From: Magnaporthiopsis rhizophila
Taxonomy: Eukaryota; Ascomycota; Sordariomycetes; Magnaporthales; Magnaporthaceae
Length of the DNA stretch: 64,000 nt
Direction: 5' to 3'
NCBI GenBank assembly: GCA_003049465.1
Contig: PYSS01000014.1
Location: 62,001-126,000, forward strand
The translations under genes were made by a program, and so were the position numbers. The number at the start of each line of letters is the position of its first letter. Position 1 is the stretch's first letter. Shown one piece after another: positions 41,856 through 52,755 of this stretch. The notes beneath the pieces were generated by a model. The model saw only the letters and a list, made by a program, of their open reading frames with translations, was not told the origin of the DNA and made no database searches.

Positions 41856-44800
41856 ATGGATCGTCAGAAGCTGGCCGCGCTGCTCCAGGAGAGCCAACTT
41901 CGTGAGTACTCCGAGGTCCTCTGCACGCTTCTCTGCTAACGCCGCTCAGCCGACACGGAAAAGGTCAAGGCCATCACGGCCGAACTGCAGAAGAACTACT
42001 TCCCGCACCCCGAGTCGCTGCTGGCTCTCCTCGAGATCGTCTGCATCCACGGCAATGTCGGCGTCAGGCAGCAGGCGGCGGTCCAGGCGTCGCGCCTCGT
42101 AATCAAGCACTGGCCCAGCCAGACGGCCAAGGACAAGGAAGACGTGCGCAAGCACTTGGTCGAGGCCGTCATGAAGGAGCAGGACGCAAAGTGCCGCCAC
42201 TCCATCTCGCGGCTCATCTCCAGCATCGCCAGCCTCGATTTTGCCGACGGCGAGTGGAAGGAGCTGTTCCAGGGCATCTTCCAACTCGCCGAGAGCGAGA
42301 GCGCCACCCAGCGCGAGGTCGGCTCCTACCTCATCTACGCGACGCTCGAGTCGGACCCCACGCACTTCTCGGAGCACCTCGCCCACCTCTTCACGACCCT
42401 GCGGAAGCTTATGCAGGATCCCCAGAGCCTCGAGGTGCGCGTCAACGCCGTCATGTCGGTCGGCTGCGGCCTGCTGCTGGTCGACGCGGACGACGAGGAG
42501 GACGCCGACAAGGTGGCCCTGATCCAGTCGCTGGTCCCCCACATCGCCGACGTCCTACGCGCCGCCGTCGAGCACTGCGAAGACGAGAAGATCAAGCAGA
42601 CGTTTGAGACGCTGCAGCAGTTCCTCGCCTACGACTCGTCGCTGCTGGGCAAGTACCTCAAGGATCTGATGCAGTTCACCATCGAGATCGCCGCCAGCCA
42701 GGACCACAACGACGAGGCGCGGTCGCAGTCGCTGAGCTTCCTGACCCAGGCGGTGCGCTACCGCCGCATGAAGCTGATGGCCATGGGCGACCTGATCAAG
42801 GTGCTCGTCGAGAAGAGCCTGCACATCCTGACGGAGCTGGACGACGATGATGACGACGACGAGACCACACCCGCCCGCGCCTCGCTCGCCCTGCTGTCGC
42901 AGCTGTCGAGCGACCTGCCGCCCCGCCACGTCATCGTGCCGCTGCTCGACCAGTTCGCCGCCTTCTCGTCGTCGCCCAAGGCCAGCTACCGCAAGGCCGG
43001 CGTGCTCGCTCTGGGCATCTGCGCCGAGGGCGCGCCCGACTTTGTCAACACGCAGATGAAGAGCATCCTGCCCAACGTCATCGGCCTGCTCAACGACCAG
43101 GACGTCGACGTCCGCCACGCCGCGCTCGTAGGGCTGACGCGCCTGGCCGAGGAGATGTCGGAGGACGTGGCTGCCGAGCACGAGGCCCTCGTGGCTGCTC
43201 TGCTCAAGAACCTGCAAGCCGCCGTGACCGAGAGCACCGACGACACGTCCAAGAGGAAGAACACGGCCGTCATTCGCGCCGTATGCGCCGCCTTTGACGC
43301 AATGTGCGACGGCGTCAAGCCCGAAGTGATGCAAAAGTACGGCCCGCAGCTGCTCGACCCCATCGGCAGCCTGCTCGTGCACGAAGACACGCGCGTCAAG
43401 ATCGCCGCCGCCGGGGCCCTCGGTGCCATCGCCACGTCCATGGGCGACGATTTCAAGCCCTACTTTGGCAAGATCATGGCCGCCCTGGCGCCCTACATGG
43501 CGGCCAAGGAGACCGAGGAGGACCTGACACTGAGGAGCGGCATTTGCGATGCTATCGGCCGCATCGCCGTCGCCGTCGGCGCCGAGGCCTTCAAGCCCTA
43601 CGTCGAGGACCTGATGCGCAACAGCGAGGAGGGCCTGCACCTCGACAGCTCCGAGCTACGCGAGAGCAGCTTCATCCTGTGGTCGCAGCTGTGCAAGGTC
43701 TACGAGATGGACTTTGCGCCCTTCCTGGACGGCGTCTTCAAGGCCCTGCTGGACGTGCTGAACGAGGACAACGACGACGTTGCGCTAAACCTGACCGAGG
43801 AGGAGCTGGCCATCGCCGGCGACGCCCTGGATCTGGTCACGGCCGGCAAGCGCGCCAAGGTGCGCATCGCCGATGCCGACGAGATCCTCATGGACGACGA
43901 TGACGACGACGACTTTGAGGACTTTGTCGAGTCGGCCGAGGCCATGGAGAAGGAGGTTGCCGTCGAGGTTCTCGGCGACGTCATTTTGCACTCGTGCGGC
44001 ACCAGTGACATCGCAAAGTATCTGGAGAAGGCGCTTGAGGCCGTCACGCCCCTGCTCGATCACCACTATGAGGGGTGTCGAAAGTCTGCCGTGTCGACCC
44101 TGTGGCGGTCGTACGCCCGCGTCTGGCAGCTGACCGAGGAGGAGACGGGCGTCAAGTGGGAGCCCGGCTTCCCGCCCAAGCACACCCCCAGCGTGGCCCT
44201 GATCAAGCTCGGAGAGATTGTGACCAAGGGCACCCTGAGCATGTGGGCCGAGGAGAGCGAGCGGTAAGTCTGCCTGTCTTCCAGCGTCTATTCCTGTGAA
44301 GTGATGAACACCATGCGTTATTACCCAGCTCACTCAGACGCAATGCGAGTGCTGAGAAAGCGTTTCTACTTCTGATCACATGCCCAACCAACTGTTTTGC
44401 ATTCTCGAAGCGTTCCCTGCTGACTGTTGTAGGGACGTCGTCACCGAAATCAACCGCATGATCGCCCACACCTTGCGGATCACCGGCTCTGCCGTCCTCG
44501 TCGGCGAGGAGACTCTGACGCAGGTCATCACGGCCCTGAGCCTGATCGTCACGCGCTCGCACGCCTGCCAGCAGGATCTCGGCAACGAGGTTGAGGACCA
44601 TGACGTGCAGGAGAGCTCAGAGTACGACTGGCTTGTCATCGACACGGCACTAGATGTCGTCATCAGCCTGTCGGTCGCCCTCGGCCCCTCGTTCGGCGAG
44701 CTGTGGAAGATCTTCGAGAAGCCCGTCATGAAGTTTGCCAGCTCCAACGACGCGCTCGAGAGGTCCACGGCCGTCGGGGTCATCGCTGAGTGCATCAACT

Positions 44801-45422
44801 ACATGGGCGCCACCTGCACGCCCTACACGTCGCCGCTGCTCAAGCTGCTGCTCCACCGGTTGTCGGACGAGGATCCCGAGACCAAGAGCAATGCCGCCTA
44901 TGGCGCCGGTCTGCTTGTGTTCAATTCGACCGACAGCAAGACGTACCTGCCCAGCTTCGACACCATTCTCTCCAAGATCGAACCCATGCTTAACCTCCCG
45001 GCCGCGACGTCTGGTCGCGGTCTCGACAATGCATGCGGCTGTCTGTGCCGTCTGATCATGGCGCATCCCGACCGCGTCAACCTGGACGAGTACCTGCCCG
45101 TGCTAGTTGAGAGGCTGCCTATCAAGGAGGATTACGAGGAGAACACGCCCATCTTCCAGTGCATCTTTAAGCTTTGTGAGTAGCTGACGCCATTCCCATC
45201 CCTGTCTGACCCTGCTAACACACCATAGACGAGCACAACAACCAGACCGTGTCCAACCTCACCCCCAAGCTCATCCCCGTCTTTGAAAAGGTTCTCAGCC
45301 CGCCCGAGGACCAGCTGACGGACGAGACGCGCGAGCTGGTCAAGAAGATTGTGCAGATCCTGTACAAGGCCAAACCAGATCTGTTCCAGGCGCACCCGGC
45401 CGTTGTTGGGCTAGCCGCGTGA
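41856..45422 (+). CDS. KAP123: importin beta-4 (Kap123-type karyopherin)
   Basis: Four exons, 41856-41901, 41950-44263, 44433-45175 and 45229-45422, give 1098 residues, close to yeast Kap123. Introns are 48, 169 and 53 nt. The protein is made of HEAT repeats from end to end, for example RQQAAVQASRLVIKHWP near the N-terminus and the repeats around DVDVRHAALVGLTRLAEEM. Acidic loops (DDDDDDDE at about 300; MDDDDDDDFEDF at about 655) match those of importin-4. Kap123 imports ribosomal proteins and histones H3/H4 into the nucleus by recognising NLS sequences and is released by Ran-GTP. A T-rich tract (41796-41807) and C/T-rich leader lie just upstream. Confidence 0.92.
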
Positions 45423-45732
45423 TTGATTTGTTTCCTACTTCCCTTGCACTCCACATACCCCTGTTAGACTTGGTAGATTTGCGATGACGGATTAGGATGC
45501 TCGAGATCTGCTAGATACTGGGCCGCCTAGATGACGTATGAATAAAAGTTGGTGATTTCACGCAGGTTGGGACGTTAATATCGCGACTTGTTTATTACTA
45601 GGCCATACAGACGAACCGTGGCCAACCGGTTCGGTCAAACGAGCGTGGGAAGAGAATAAGCTATAGGAGAGTGCAGGCAGGTAGGTCCCGATGTCCCGCC
45701 CTGCGACCCGAACACGGGTTCCGATGACGTGC

Positions 45733-46132
45733 TTAGACGGGGAGGCAGCAAGAGTCGATGCCGTTGCAGGCTTGGTTGTCGCGGGGCTGGCAGAAGGAGC
45801 CCGGGGTGCTGAGGCAGAAGTTGACAAATGTGAGGGAGACGCCGTTGGTGTTGCAGCGGAAGCGGGACTGGATCTGCTTGTCAACCGTGATGGGCGTCTG
45901 GCCGGCCGCGGTGAGGGCGGCGTTGACGCGGGTGGTCCAGAGGGTGCGGTCTGCTGCTGTTAGAGTGATGTCCAATCTGGCGCAGAGGTGCAAGTCAGGA
46001 CTAACCGGGCTCGGGCTGCTCGATCAGCTCGTAGCCGCAGTAGATGCGGTTGGGCTGGCAGGTGTTGAAGGCTGCGGCCTGGCCTCCCAGGAGGGCGACG
46101 GCGCCAAGGGTGAGGATGGTGGACTTGAACAT
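45733..46132 (-). CDS. small secreted cysteine-rich protein
   Basis: Two exons, 46132-46006 and 45953-45733, give 115 residues. The intron (45954-46005) has GTTAGT and a CTCTAAC branch; the acceptor is a tandem CAGCAGCAG, so isoforms differing by one Ala are possible. A signal peptide (MFKSTILTLGAVALLGGQAAA) is followed by a mature chain with eight cysteines: NTCQPNRIYCGYELI, FRCNTNGVSL, VNFCLSTPGSFCQP, QACNGIDSCC. A TATA box lies 95 bp upstream. The pattern (YCGYELI, GSFCQPRDNQACNGIDSCC) resembles small secreted proteins common in plant-associated ascomycetes; no functional family is named. Confidence 0.72.
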
Positions 46133-46999
46133 TTTGGGTTGGTCGTCTGCTGGCTGCTGGACTCGCTGATGAGGCTTGCTGGCTGTTCCGTTGTTTTGCT
46201 TCTGGATTCGCAGAGGCTGGGCCTCCTTTTATACCTGTGTCCCGCATGGCTCCGCGGCTGGCTGGCTGGGGTTTTGGGCCTGTCCACAAGCAGTAACATC
46301 TTCCCCGGCCGGAGATTCTTGCCCTAAACCGTGATATTGGACCCGAGGCTGACCAACCGGATCACGGCAGCCACGCCAAGAACACAGCCCGCATGCTGAA
46401 GGCATCACGGGGTATGGGTTCGGCCGCCGTTCTGGCGACGCAGTTGGCGCGTGCGCATAACAGACAGGCGGGAGATTTCGACCGCGCCAGTCTCCATCAG
46501 GAGATATTCTCACTTCTCCCACGCCACTGACGTCCCTCGGCTGTCGGCGGGATGACATGGACAAATGCCCGTTTCGGTCATGTCTTTGGCGTTCGCCAGA
46601 AATGAGAAATACAAAATCAGGACTTTGGACGTCATGTGAGGTGGGCACCCAGAATCCTACCCAGGTTTTTGGGCCGTCTCCATGCTGACGATTCCCAGAA
46701 GCTTACCACCTAACCGTGTAGGAAAGCCGGTGAGGCTCTTTCGGCTTGGCTGGGTGCCGCCGTGGAGATAAGCATAGCTTGCATACCTCGGTATAAGCAC
46801 GGGACGAATAGTGAGCACGTTTGTCTGGTACTGGTTGCCGCTCGCTTACACCGTGCCACGTTTCCACGGAGTTTACACTCCAACCTCACCACGGCGGCTT
46901 GGCGTTTACTAATAGTCTATATCACACAGCCGTGACCTCGGGAAAAGGGGTGTAAGGCCCAGGCTTTTCTGCCATCTGCTGACTTGGACCTCCAACTCG
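46133..46999. other. intergenic, no gene seen
   Basis: Promoter of the small secreted gene and 3' side of the DUF3140-TUDOR gene. Only short frames. Confidence 0.5.
46227..46233 (-). promoter_or_regulatory. TATA box of the small secreted gene
   Basis: TATAAAA on the minus strand, 95 bp before the ATG at 46132. Confidence 0.55.
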
Positions 47000-48000
47000 T
47001 TAATCCAACTCGTGTGCCAGCTTGATCGCCCTGGAGCTGCCGGCGTCCAGCACCACAGCCGGGTCATCTTTGCTGCCGTTCCGGGAGACCTTGTTGCCGT
47101 TCTTGGTCGTGATGGTCGTCCTGGCTAAACGTCAGCATATCGCGCTCGTGGATGATGGCCAGCGTCTGGTGATACTCACTTCTCTTCCTTGACGTCCAGG
47201 ACCTTGCCTTCGGGGTGGCCGCCTCCCCACTTCCAGCTCACAGTGTCGCCCTTTTCTGGGCCGTCGGCGCGGCCGCTGGACTCGGATGGCTCTTGGTCGG
47301 CGGTCTTGTCTTGGACGGTGTCGTCCTCCTGCTCGTCTTGCTTGGCGCCGTCCTGCTTCTCATCACCCTTAGCATCGTCCTCCTGCTCGCTCTCGTGCTC
47401 GCTTTCGTACTCGGGCCTTTTGCCACTAGCCCCCTTTTCTGTCTCCTGCCGCTTTTCCGCGCCGGCTTGGCTAGCCCGCGTCTTTCTCTTTTCTCCCGGC
47501 TGCGGCTCCTGCTCGTCTTCATGCACAGACCCATCATCCGCCCCTTCCTCAGTCTCGTCCTCCGCCTCGGTCTCCTTGGCCTGCCCCTTGAGAAAGTCGT
47601 GTCCCCAGTTCTTCAGCGAGGCGTACGACTTGGTCTTCTTGACCTCCTCCTCGGACTTGGCGCTGTTTGGGCCCTTTTCCTGCGCGAGGTGCCGCTTGCT
47701 GCCAGATTGTCAGCACTGATGTCTTTCAGGATGGCGGAAACAGGCGGCTCACCAGTAAGCGACGACCTTGCGCATGTGCTCCACGTCCTCATCCGAGTAC
47801 TGGTCCGCCTTCTTGTCTGGGTTCGCCTTGAGGATGTCGACGATCTTGCGCCCGCTTTCGTGGCCCACGCTCTCGTCGGCCTCGCCTTTGGGCCAGCCGG
47901 TACTGTTGGAGTCGTCCGACTTGAGCCACTCTTCGAGCTCCGAGGCCATCATGTTGACGAGCTCGTTGAACTCGGAGATGACATCCTTGCGATCCTTCAT
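47000..48000 (-). CDS. DUF3140 and HVA1-type TUDOR fusion protein
   Basis: Three exons, 48000-47753, 47698-47180 and 47120-47000, give 295 residues. Introns are 54 nt (GTGAGC, CTGAC, GGCAG) and 59 nt (GTGAGT, CTGAC, GCCAG). The N-terminal 100 residues match DUF3140: VISEFNELVNMMASELEEWL, DESVGHESGRKIVDIL and HMRKVVAYCKRHLAQ. A 110-residue linker is extremely charged (Lys/Glu/Asp/Gln) and probably disordered. The C-terminus (KGDTVSWKWGGGHPEGKV, then TTITTKNGNKVSRNGSKDDP) is the hypervirulence-associated TUDOR domain (formerly DUF2945). Both domains also occur in bacteria. Molecular role unknown; no signal peptide. Confidence 0.82.
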
Positions 48001-48555
48001 CGTAAGTGCTGGATTATCTGATTGCGATGCATTTGGAGTGCCCCGATTAGGTTTCTGGACACAAGCACTGCGGTGGCTGGACGCGTCCAGATGCAGGTGT
48101 AGATCAAGCTTTATGTGGCTCTCTAGCTTTCCTCCCTATGCAACGCTCGGATCGGAATTCGTATGATCCCTTGATCTGGGCCCCAAGTGGTGTTGTCATT
48201 GGTCTTGGTGCCAGCCCCCGCTTTGTGGCTTTTTTACGACCTAGCTCGATGGAGACGCAGCAAAGGCCTGGGCCGTTTTTTCGCGTTTGGTGGACCTGGC
48301 CCTTTGTGTGACAACCACACTCCGGGCGGGATCACGCGACGCGTTATGCATTTGTCCTTCGCAGGTCGAGCCGGCATAGTGGCCCGGCCATGACGCTCGA
48401 GGCCAGCATGGTGATGAGCAGGATGGCCGCTGACACGATGGAAAACCTAGTCAGGGGCTGGACCGCAGCGGCCGGTTTGGAGCTCCGCATAACAGCAAGA
48501 TCATGGCCGGAACTACAAACAGTCCCGGAGACAGTCCTGTTGCCCTTGGGACAGA
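48001..48555. other. divergent promoter region
   Basis: Between the DUF3140-TUDOR gene and the acetyltransferase-like gene. No gene seen. Confidence 0.45.
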
Positions 48556-49684
48556 ATGAGGCCTCCAACTGCAGACGACAACACAATGTCGAACCTACGC
48601 ATGGTGTACCGCACGATTCGGCGAGACGACTTCCCGGAAGGCCATCCGATATGGGAGGACACCATGGATCTGTACGGCGAATACTTCGAATACCTAACAT
48701 ATGACGAGAGACTTCAGCCTTCCAGTCAGTGGCATCCCAAGCGGCTATCGACTAAACGAGCGCTAACATGCGATACCGCCGCCGACAGCCCACGGACACT
48801 GGACTAGGCTGCCCGAAGACGAGTTTAGGGCCATGTTCTTGCCAACGCCCGACAGCACCATCACGCGCTGCGAGATCGGCGGCCTCGTCGTCGGCCACGC
48901 CATATGCGCCCGCTGGCCCTGCCGCCTGCGCCACCCGTCGCGCGACCGCCGCCGCGACGTCAACGCCGTGGTCTGCTGGGTTACGCAGCTGGTGGCGCAC
49001 CAGGAGGCGCGCGATCTCGGCATTGCCACGGGGCTCATGGATGTCGTGCTGTCGCTGACGGCTGACGGCAGAGCGGCGCGCTGGTCGACCGACACCACCG
49101 GCGGTCAGCGCGGCAGCTGTCCGGCCGGGCCGGGAGGCAGCGTCGACGGCCACTGCAGCTGCTACGGCGACGACTACGAGCCCACGCTCGTCTACGGCAC
49201 CATGAGCCCGCACCCGGCCGTGCATCTCGCGCTGGCGAGGGCCTACGCGGACCGCCACCGCCTGGACGAGGCCGTGCAGCCGCTGGACCACATCCGGCTC
49301 GACTTTATCCGCGAGCACGCGGCTGGCATCCTGGCCGCGTCGCCGTGTCCGCAGCTGCGCCGCGCCGCCGCACCCGTCGGCAACCTGTTCCAGCGCGGCC
49401 TGCTGGGGCTGTCGCTGTGGCGCAGGGTCTGCAGCGGCGGCTCAGGCGGGCGCCAGCGGCACGGGTGCCTCGACTGCGGCGCCGAGACGGGCTTTATGCC
49501 GCCGCCGTCGGCCGCTGGTGGCCGGTTGGGTGCACGCGGCCGGCTGCCGCAGGGCTGCGAGTCGATACTCGTCATGCCGGCGGACCCGGCCGTTTATGAG
49601 CGGTTCGTGTATCCGCAGTCGGTGTTTTCATGGCTACGGGGTCTCTTGGTCCCGAAGTGGGTGCAGGGGAAGACACGGCGGTGA
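48556..49684 (+). CDS. GNAT-like acetyltransferase family protein
   Basis: Two exons, 48556-48724 and 48789-49684, give 354 residues. The intron (48725-48788, 64 nt) has GTCAGT, GCTAAC and GACAG. A second in-frame ATG at 48586 is in an equally good context and may be the start. The N-terminus (MVYRTIRRDDFPEG) and the segment VNAVVCWVTQLVAHQEARDLGIATGLMDVVL fit a GNAT fold; RDLGIA is the acetyl-CoA pyrophosphate-binding loop (R/QxxGxA). The region after it (YEPTLVYGTMSPHPAVHLALARAY) continues the fold. Two Cys-rich insertions (CPAGPGGSVDGHCSCYGDD; HGCLDCGAETG) are unusual. Substrate unknown. Confidence 0.65.
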
Positions 49685-50320
49685 GACATGGCGGTGATAG
49701 GTCGGCGTATTCGGTGTTATAGTGTAGCTTGGTGTAATTCAGGGTCATCAGATCAGAGTCTAGGCCCAGTCAGCCTACCCTCCGTGTGAACTACATTCCT
49801 GACACCCGTGCCACACCAGACGACGTACCCCGATTGCACAGGGAATCACAGGCGGGCTAGACTGGCAGGCATGCCTGCTCTGCCTGGAATATCCCATCCT
49901 GGCCTCGCCCGGATTCAACCGTTTCGGCGCCGCTGACTGGAGCAGATACCATCGCTTACCTACGCCGCTGCCGCGCTTTCCAATGTCATGCCGACAGATC
50001 AGTGGCCCGGTACAGTGGAGGCTACCACGTAGGGAATTACCAAGAGAACCTGACGGGCTTTTACAAAGTAAATGTGCTCTCCTTGCAGACGCGAGCCAAG
50101 CTGAACTCCTCTCTGGGCTTATACGCCAGCAGCGGTATGAGCTGGCCACGAGCCCGACGTTTAACGGGCCTGACTCGCGAGATTGACGTCGAGTCGCAGG
50201 CCGTGATTTCATGCCAGATGTTGAAACTAGGCTGTCGTCCGATTTATGTGATGACGGCAATCTGATGGCAGGTAAAGCGAGTACCAAAAATCGGCAAAAA
50301 TGACAGATTGAGGTGCTAAT
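49685..50320. other. intergenic, no gene seen
   Basis: Downstream of the acetyltransferase-like gene and of the tRNA. Short frames only. Confidence 0.5.
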
Positions 50321-50401
50321 GCCCCCAGGCGGGATCGAACCGCCGACCTCATCATTACGTAATGGTACGAGTGACGCGCTCTACCACTGAGCTATACGGG
50401 C
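50321..50401 (-). tRNA. tRNA-Thr (anticodon CGU) with a 10-nt intron
   Basis: The minus strand reads GCCCGTATAGCTCAGTGG onward and ends GCCTGGGGGC. The A box (TAGCTCAGTGG) and B box (GGTTCGATCC) are perfect. D stem GCTC/GAGC, T stem GGCGG/CCGCC and anticodon stem CGTCA/TGATG pair well; the acceptor stem has one mismatch. The anticodon loop is C-T-CGT-A, then a 10-nt intron (50356-50365) in the standard position after base 37, then A. CGU reads ACG, threonine. The nearest genes on either side are protein-coding. Confidence 0.88.
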
Positions 50402-50858
50402 TGCCATGGCATGGTGGACCAGATGTAGCCTTGTAAGCTCTCCACTCGGCCGCATTGCATAACGCCTGTCTGAAGCCACCAGTGGGCAGGCTGATGGATA
50501 AACGCGGCTGGCTGACAGAACCATGGAGAATAAAATGTGGCGTAAATTGGAATCTAGCTGCTCGAAACGCACCGTAAGGCTACACTCGGAGCTGCCGAGA
50601 CTACAGTATCTAGAAAATGCCACCGAGATCCGGTCTCATTATAGCCACCAGGGCAAAACACCAGCATAAAAATCACGTTGTTGAAACGTGGATTCGACCA
50701 CCGCCAGAACGTTGAGTCCTGCTTTTCTCCGACGACCCTCTGCTTCAGACTCCCCTGCTTTCACGTCCTCTACCCCCCCGGAAGGCCTCCGTCCTGCATG
50801 CCTCCCCTCACCACCACCACCACCACCACCACCACCACCACGCCAGTCGCCCGCAGAA
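50402..50858. other. tRNA upstream region and ZIP 3' region
   Basis: Holds the 5' flank of the tRNA gene and, at its right end, an 11-unit CAC repeat. No gene seen. Confidence 0.45.
50809..50841 (+). repeat. CAC microsatellite, 11 units
   Basis: Perfect (CAC)11 located 17 bp beyond the stop codon of the ZIP transporter, thus probably in its 3' UTR (read as GTG on the transcript). Confidence 0.9.
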
Positions 50859-52755
50859 CTACGCCCACGCGCCTACAAGGCTCATCCCGACAGCGCCAAA
50901 CAGCACCAGCAGACAGGCGACCACGCGGCGGCGACCACGCAGGACGCGCCAGCTCTCGTCGCTCAGGAAATCCTCGGACAGCAGCTCGACCAGGGAGGCA
51001 AAGACGAGCAGGCCCGACGAGATTGCATTCATGGTGCCGACCAACACGAGGCCGAACTCGGATTGGGGGTTGTAGAGCGTGTGCGTCGCGATCCCGATGG
51101 CCTGTCCGATGGGGGTCCTGTTGGGCAGGGCATTAGAGATTTCGGTCGAGCTTCGGCGACACATGCACAGCAGGGAAAGGCGGAGACGTACGTGCATCCA
51201 TAGGCCAGCGCCATCAGCCAGGGCTGCCACGACTTTTCGGGCCAGGCGATGGCGGCGATGCGGGAGCCCAGCGCCAGGCCCTCGAACATTTCTGGGTTTG
51301 ATTTTGAGGTCAGAGTGCTGTTTGAGAGTAGAAGAGCAGGAAAAGAAGGCGGAAAACAAACTCACGGTGAAACGAGATGGCAACCAGCAGGATGATAAAC
51401 TCGTGCCCGACCGACACGCTCAGGGTCATGCCGATGAAGACGCTGTGGAAGAGGATGCCGACCTCGAGCATCATGCACTGCAAAATGTCCTTCTGGTGCT
51501 GCTGCTGCGGCGTCAGCTGCACGGGCCCGCCGACGTGCCGCTGCTCCTCGTCTACGGCCGTTTTTTCACCGGCCCCGGTCTGGCGTGAAGTCTCGGCGGG
51601 GGTGATGCCGGCCGCCCCTGAATCGGCGACGCCGCCGCGCGTGCTGCTGGACAGACGCCGCCGGCCAAGCAGGACGGTCCCGTCGGTGGTGGGGGCAGGA
51701 GTGACATTGCCGCTATCACTGCCACTACCGCTGCTGCTATCGCCCGACGACGGCGTCATGTGGCGGGCAGGCTGCAGGACCATCTCCATGAGGGTGACGA
51801 AAAACACGCCGGCCAGGGCGATGGCGCCCGGCATGGCCGGGTAGTCGTCGACCCAGAAGCTGGACAGGCACGGGTTGCCCAGCAGCGTAAAAGCGGTGGG
51901 CAGCAGGTGCACAAATGCCGTGGCCAGCAGCACGCCGGTGCCAAAGTGGCGCACGGCGAAGAAAAAGCCCGGCGGCACGCGCAGGCGGGCGGGCAGCGAG
52001 CGCGCGAGCAGCGGGAAGGCGGCGGCCGAGAAGGAGACGAAGAGCACGATCAGGAGGGCGCCCACATGCAGCGGCGTGTTGTAGGCGTCCTCAGCCCCGG
52101 GACCGCCGTCGGTGGGGCAGGCCGAGCGGCGGCCGAGGGAGGGGGAGGGGTTTTGGACATGGGGGAGGTGATGGGCTGCTTGGGGAGTCAGCGAGACGTA
52201 ACTCGCACGGCGCGCCGTCGTGGCAGAGACTCACCGTGGTCATGGTCCAGGCTTCCAGACAGGTACGAAGCCAGCACCTCAGGGGTACGCAGGCCGGACA
52301 AGAGGGCAGAGCAGACGAGGACAGAGGCGATCCAGAGCATCCAGTCTCGCGGAGACGAAGCGGCGCGGGCCGCGGTGGTGGTGGTGGACGAGAGTGAGTG
52401 GCCTTCACCGCCAGTCACTCTCTCGCGGGGATGGGGTCCTGTGGCGAGTTAGCTGGGAGCCCGCTGAATAAAAATACTAGAGAGAAGACTCACCAAAAAC
52501 GGACCGCCACCCCCAGGCACAGGCGCCGCGGTCGGGCTGCAGCGGCGGCAGCGTAAAGTAGCCCTTCTGGTCGAGGCCTCCGCCGCCGGAGCCAGAGCCG
52601 GCGCCGGCCCCGTCGCTGCCTTTGCGGTGCACGCGGGCGTTGGCCATGCCGTTGAGGTCCTGGCAGGTGGTGAGGTCCGGCGAAAGGAACGGCGGGGACT
52701 GGTTCCAGTCGGGGTGCTCCTCGAGCGGCTCGTCGGTGCGCGACGGGCAGTTCAT
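50859..52755 (-). CDS. ZIP-family zinc/iron transporter
   Basis: Five exons, 52755-52494, 52438-52235, 52175-51366, 51291-51192 and 51117-50859, give 544 residues. Introns are 55, 59, 74 and 74 nt. A soluble N-terminus precedes the first membrane segment (DWMLWIASVLVCSALL, about 108). ZIP core helices follow: VGALLIVLFVSFSAAAFPLL, RHFGTGVLLATAFVHLLPTA (TM IV-like HxxP) and, across the third splice, FHQMFEGLALGSR, plus CTTPIGQAIGIATH across the fourth. These carry the metal-binding His. A His cluster (DHDHGAHHLPH) spans exons 2 and 3. The cytoplasmic loop is long, with Ser/Gly and Gln/His-rich parts. Zinc uptake at the plasma membrane (Zrt1/2-type) is the likely role. Confidence 0.9.

Noticed and set aside
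42555..43640. 361-codon minus-strand frame within KAP123
   Set aside because: Antisense shadow of HEAT-repeat coding sequence.
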